Source: Myxococcales bacterium
Lineage (GTDB): Bacteria > Myxococcota_A > Polyangia > Polyangiales > Polyangiaceae
Assembly (NCBI GenBank): GCA_016712525.1
Contig: JADJQX010000006.1
Span: 992,001 to 1,056,000 of the forward strand
Length of the DNA stretch: 64,000 nucleotides
Reading direction: 5' to 3'
Program-made: the position numbers and the translations under genes
The notes under the pieces: model-generated
Database searches by the model: none
Seen by the model: only the letters and a program-made list of their open reading frames with translations
Told to the model about the DNA's origin: nothing
Shown here: positions 59,338-64,000 of the stretch, in pieces
How the letters are laid out: every line of letters begins with the position of its first letter
Position numbering within the stretch: position 1 is the stretch's first letter

Positions 59338-60299
59338 GGATTCGCCTCGTCGCCCTCGTCCGCGGGCGGAGGGGCGACGGTCGCTGCCTCCTCCTCGGAG
59401 ACCACCACCGTGAGGAGGCCGCTCGTGCGGTAGGCCTCGGAGATCTTCTCGGCGTATGCGCGGGAGCAGAACGTGCCGAGGGCGTACGCGACGCCGCCGG
59501 CGCGGTGCCCACGCTTGGCCTCGGGGACGAGCGCGACGATCGCGTCCTCTTGCTCGTCGCTCTGGGGCACCACGAGCACCCGGAAGGAGGGGGAGGGGCT
59601 CCCCGTGAGGTAGCGGTCGAGCAGCCCGAAGATCTCCCCGAGCACGACGCGCTCTTCGCCGTGCTCGACGCCGTCGATCCGCACGAGGTGATCGAGCACC
59701 CGGCGGAGCGCACGCGCCTCGTCGGCGGGCGGCGCGAGCGAGACGTACCGCTCGACGTCCCGGCGGAGCGCAACGGGGTCGGCCGTCGCCTCGCGGCCTC
59801 GGCCGGGCTCGTAGGGGACGCCCCACGCGCGCGCGAACCGCGAGATCTCCTCGCGCTCCCTCGGGTCGAGGACGTGGTCGGAGGCCGCCACCCCGTGCAT
59901 GATCGCCACGAGCAGGTCCTTGCCTCGCGGGAGGGCGAGGCTCTTCAGGAGGTCCGTGACCTCGACCCTCTCGAGCTTCAGGGCGTTCACGAGCCTCGCG
60001 AGCATCGTGGGCCGAAGCGGGTCGGGCACGAAGAGCCCGATGCCGACGACGAGCATGGCGACGTTCGACAGGAGGAACACGAGCTCGTTCAACGAGCCCT
60101 TCATGTCGTGACGGAGAACGTTCTTCGCGAGGAACGGGAGGCTCGTGGCGAGCGAGAGGAGGAGCGCCACGACGGAGATGCTCTCGGCCACGCTCCGCTC
60201 GTGCTTGCGCAGCCAGAGCCGGTTCAGCATGAGGTAGCGCCGCACGACGCCCGTCCCGAGGGACGCGAACACGAGGAGTGAGAGGACCCGATCGAGCAT
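59334..60299 (-). CDS. TerB-like membrane protein (tandem paralogue A)
   Basis: The product has 321 residues and shares its plan with the next gene downstream: N-terminal membrane segments (about 5-22, 42-60, 70-92), a TerB-like helical domain with LLVAIMHGVAASDHVLDPREREEISRFARAWG (about 130-160) and a FRVLVVPQSDEQEDAIVAL region. A short Glu/Ala-rich tail is added. The start ATG is 60299. It is the first gene of a two-gene unit. Confidence 0.75.
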   Translation of the reverse strand: MLDRVLSLLVFASLGTGVVRRYLMLNRLWLRKHERSVAESISVVALLLSLATSLPFLAKNVLRHDMKGSLNELVFLLSNVAMLVVGIGLFVPDPLRPTMLARLVNALKLERVEVTDLLKSLALPRGKDLLVAIMHGVAASDHVLDPREREEISRFARAWGVPYEPGRGREATADPVALRRDVERYVSLAPPADEARALRRVLDHLVRIDGVEHGEERVVLGEIFGLLDRYLTGSPSPSFRVLVVPQSDEQEDAIVALVPEAKRGHRAGGVAYALGTFCSRAYAEKISEAYRTSGLLTVVVSEEEAATVAPPPADEGDEANP

Positions 60300-60310
60300 C
60301 GCCTAGCCGC

Positions 60311-60901
60311 TCAGGGGAAGGCTTGCCCCTCGGTGCAGCCCTCGATCGACGATGCAGGATCGGGGACGAACATCTGCACCGTCGCCGCGGCGGGGTACAC
60401 CGTCCCGTCGGCGCATTTCGCGCTCTGACCCGTGCCGAGCACGACCTCGGCGCCGGCCTTGACCTTGCATGTGACGCTGCGGTTGGCGGCGCTCCACTCG
60501 GGGCAGATCGCGTACGCCTTCCGGTAGTCGGAGGTGGTGCCCTTCGGGGCCTCGAGGGCCCACCAGCGCCCGACGCGAGACTCGGGCTTCGCGCCGTCCC
60601 ACACGCGGTGGACGGTCAGCGCCGTCCTCACGCGGAACGCCTTGGCCTCGCAGAGGCGCCCGTCGCCCGCCTTGCCGATGGCCTTCTCGGGGATCGTGGC
60701 CTTCGGGGAGGACTCGAGCTCGGCGATCGTGGGCACACCGCCGACACACGCGGTCGGTGCGTCGGGCGAGGGCATAGCTCCCGAGGACGAAGGGAGCGCG
60801 GCTCTTGGCGCCGTGGGGGGCGCGACCGTCGTGGGGGGCGCGGCGCACGCGATGACCGTGGCGCCGACGAACAGAGCCGAGGCAAAAAAGGAGGATCGCA
60901 T
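60311..60901 (-). CDS. Hypothetical lipoprotein
   Basis: The product has 196 residues. A signal ends VIAC, a Thr/Pro/Ala linker runs to about 50, and a small domain with four cysteines follows (TACVGGVPTIAELESSPK, then RLCEAKAFRV, AICPEW and TCKVKAG). The C-terminal part is beta-rich. No family is recognised. ATG 60901. It lies 11 bases upstream of the TerB-like gene A start, so the three genes may be one unit. Confidence 0.75.
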   Translation of the reverse strand: MRSSFFASALFVGATVIACAAPPTTVAPPTAPRAALPSSSGAMPSPDAPTACVGGVPTIAELESSPKATIPEKAIGKAGDGRLCEAKAFRVRTALTVHRVWDGAKPESRVGRWWALEAPKGTTSDYRKAYAICPEWSAANRSVTCKVKAGAEVVLGTGQSAKCADGTVYPAAATVQMFVPDPASSIEGCTEGQAFP

Positions 60902-61055
60902 GATCCCTTCAGCGTCGCATGCCGCGGCCTTCGGGTGCCGGAAAAGGTTCGGGAGGTGGGCGTGCGTGCGTCTCCCACCTGGGCGGTACGTCGATGCGGG
61001 GCGCGGGCGCGGAGGCTCGTCGAGTGGTGGGCCCCCGCGCGCGCTCCGACGTCCG

Positions 61056-61919
61056 TCAGGGGAAGTGGACCTCGAATGGCATGAACGAATACCCCTTCAG
61101 GTACCGGAAGCCTCCGGCGCGGAAGTGGTGGAGCTTCTCTCCGTCGTTCTTGAAGACGTGGCACTCCCGCCAACGCCGGAACCACTGGTAGTAGGAGTCG
61201 TACTCGACGACGTCCCCCGCGTTGCCGATCACCGAGTAGGGCGTGTACCAGCCCTTCTTCGTCTTGTATTTGTAGTGAAACGAGAGCGGGCCCTCGACGG
61301 GATCGACCCGGCACGCCATCGCGTCGACCTTCATCTTGAGCTCGGTCGTGCCGTGCTGGTTCGGCCAGCACCGGATGAACGGCTCTTTGCCGTAGATCGA
61401 CTCGGGCACGATATCGCAGAAGTTCGAGGGGACCGGCACGTCCGCGGCGGCGGCCGTGACGTTCGGGGCCGCGATCTCCTCCTCGCCCTCGTCCGACGCG
61501 TCCGCCTCTCCTGGCGCGGGTGCGCTCGCGAGCTTCACGGCCTCGAGCAGCGCGGGCGGGGCGGGCTGCCCGGTCAACGCTTCGTAGAAGGCGAGGGGGC
61601 CCCCCGTGGCGCGCGCGCGCTTCGCCGCGTCGAGCACCGTGTCGACCACGCCGCTCGGGCGCAGAATGGCCATGCCGAGCTCGTGGCTCTCCCCCGCGAC
61701 GAACCGTACGACGCTGCCCGCGCGGGTCGTGACGCTCGCGACGATCCGGCCATCGCCCCCTTCGACCCACCTCGACCCGGTCGCCGTCGCGTGAGACGTC
61801 TCGCCGACGGCGGGGCTCGCGCCCTCCTCCCCCGCGCAGCCGAGCGCGCCGAGCGCTACGACCCCCACCATTCCCACGACGGACGGCACGAACGACACGT
61901 TGCCAAGCTTCTTCATCAT
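61056..61919 (-). CDS. Hypothetical lipoprotein
   Basis: The product has 287 residues. The signal ends GALGC. An acidic, Ala-rich middle (about 125-150, EADASDEGEEE) precedes a C-terminal domain rich in aromatic and basic residues (FHYKYKTKKGWYTPYSVIG, then YYQWFRRWRECHVF and FRYLKGYSFMPFEVHF). Two pairs of cysteines may form disulfides. ATG 61919 is used, with GAAGGAG five bases before it; a second ATG follows directly. Family unknown. Confidence 0.78.
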   Translation of the reverse strand: MMKKLGNVSFVPSVVGMVGVVALGALGCAGEEGASPAVGETSHATATGSRWVEGGDGRIVASVTTRAGSVVRFVAGESHELGMAILRPSGVVDTVLDAAKRARATGGPLAFYEALTGQPAPPALLEAVKLASAPAPGEADASDEGEEEIAAPNVTAAAADVPVPSNFCDIVPESIYGKEPFIRCWPNQHGTTELKMKVDAMACRVDPVEGPLSFHYKYKTKKGWYTPYSVIGNAGDVVEYDSYYQWFRRWRECHVFKNDGEKLHHFRAGGFRYLKGYSFMPFEVHFP

Positions 61920-62102
61920 CGAGGCTCCTTCTGCGGCGCGCTCGGCGCCGCGCGAGACCTCGTTTGCAAGGGGGTGGCCAACGCCCTCCCGGCGAGAAAT
62001 CCCCTGAAAATCCAGGTGCCGGCGCGCTCCTCGGGCCGTCCCTAGGCAACGCCTTGCTCGAAGGAGCAAAGCGCCGTCAGGGACACCCTTCTGCCCCTGG
62101 GC

Positions 62103-63803
<1,701 letters not shown>

Positions 63804-63930
63804 CGCGCCGATATTCCGATCGTCGGCGTCCGGCGGCAAGGCTTCGCCTTGACAGGCTACGCCGCCGTCCCGAAAGTGCCGGAATGCCGGGCCTCGTCCG
63901 CCGTGGAACCGTACGCGCCGGAGAGCCGAG

Positions 63931-64000
63931 GTGACCTCGGTCGAGGCTCCGCCGAAGCTCGAGCGCTACGAGCTCTTCGAGCCGCTCTCACGGGGAGGCT
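63931..64000 (+). CDS. Ser/Thr protein kinase, N-terminal fragment cut by window edge
   Basis: From GTG 63931 the frame reads VTSVEAPPKLERYELFEPLSRGG to the edge. The segment ERYELFEPLSRGG is the typical start of a myxobacterial Hanks-type kinase before the glycine-rich loop. Its divergent placement next to the FHA-sigma54 activator suggests a kinase-activator pair. Only 23 codons are visible. Confidence 0.55.
   Translation, partial: MTSVEAPPKLERYELFEPLSRGG

Overview
The window looks like chromosomal DNA from a myxobacterium of the Polyangia/Sorangium side of the Myxococcota. The sequence is strongly GC-rich, with third codon positions almost all G or C, so every real gene throws long antisense shadows. 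There is an unusually high load of predicted lipoproteins (Cys-rich repeats, proline/threonine tails), IgGFc-binding and NxxGxxAF-type secreted proteins, hybrid kinases, PilZ-receiver proteins and an FHA-sigma54 activator next to a Ser/Thr kinase. I see no phage block, plasmid functions, transposase, rRNA, tRNA or CRISPR array.

Layout. 1-4.8 kb: secreted or lipoprotein genes (SGNH hydrolase, IgGFc-binding protein, Tat-type lipoprotein), a HAD protein and a small outer-membrane-like protein. 4.9-7.4 kb: ribosomal operon rplK-rplA-rplJ-rplL, with a structured leader before rplA that resembles an L1-binding site and a strong terminator after rplL. 7.4-12.5 kb: a block of unrelated genes that separates rplL from rpoB and carries two members of a dispersed hairpin repeat family, one of them a 288-bp element with 20-bp inverted ends just upstream of rpoB. 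12.8-21.4 kb: rpoB-rpoC and a terminator.

21.8-29.9 kb: a signalling region. A translationally coupled run of receivers (one with Asp replaced by Asn), a PilZ-receiver and a free Hpt protein is followed by a multiheme lipoprotein, then by a coupled FIST sensor - hybrid kinase with three receivers - receiver operon. The first operon has an Hpt and no kinase; the second has a kinase and no Hpt, so they may form one phosphorelay. 29.9-33.7 kb: asd, a small unknown gene, an ExbD/TolR-like lipoprotein, a HEAT-like anchored protein and a lipoprotein carrying a lambda R-type endolysin domain.

33.8-47.6 kb: mmsA and a run of mostly minus-strand envelope genes (a frameshifted membrane protein, Cys/Pro-rich lipoprotein, GSDH-diheme dehydrogenase coupled to an NxxGxxAF protein, a DUF3592-like membrane protein, a glycine-rich lipoprotein), plus a PaiB-like protein, an AraC regulator and a VOC protein. 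47.8-55.0 kb: a six-gene, end-overlapping chemosensory operon (MCP, CheW, CheW-like, CheA-REC, CheB, CheR-TPR). 55-64 kb: an unknown protein, a PhyH dioxygenase, a Cys-rich lipoprotein with two CX4CH domains, tandem TerB-like membrane paralogues, two lipoproteins, an FHA-sigma54 activator, and the start of a Ser/Thr protein kinase running off the right edge.

Coordinates are read directly from the sequence. Functions come from motif recognition, without database searches.
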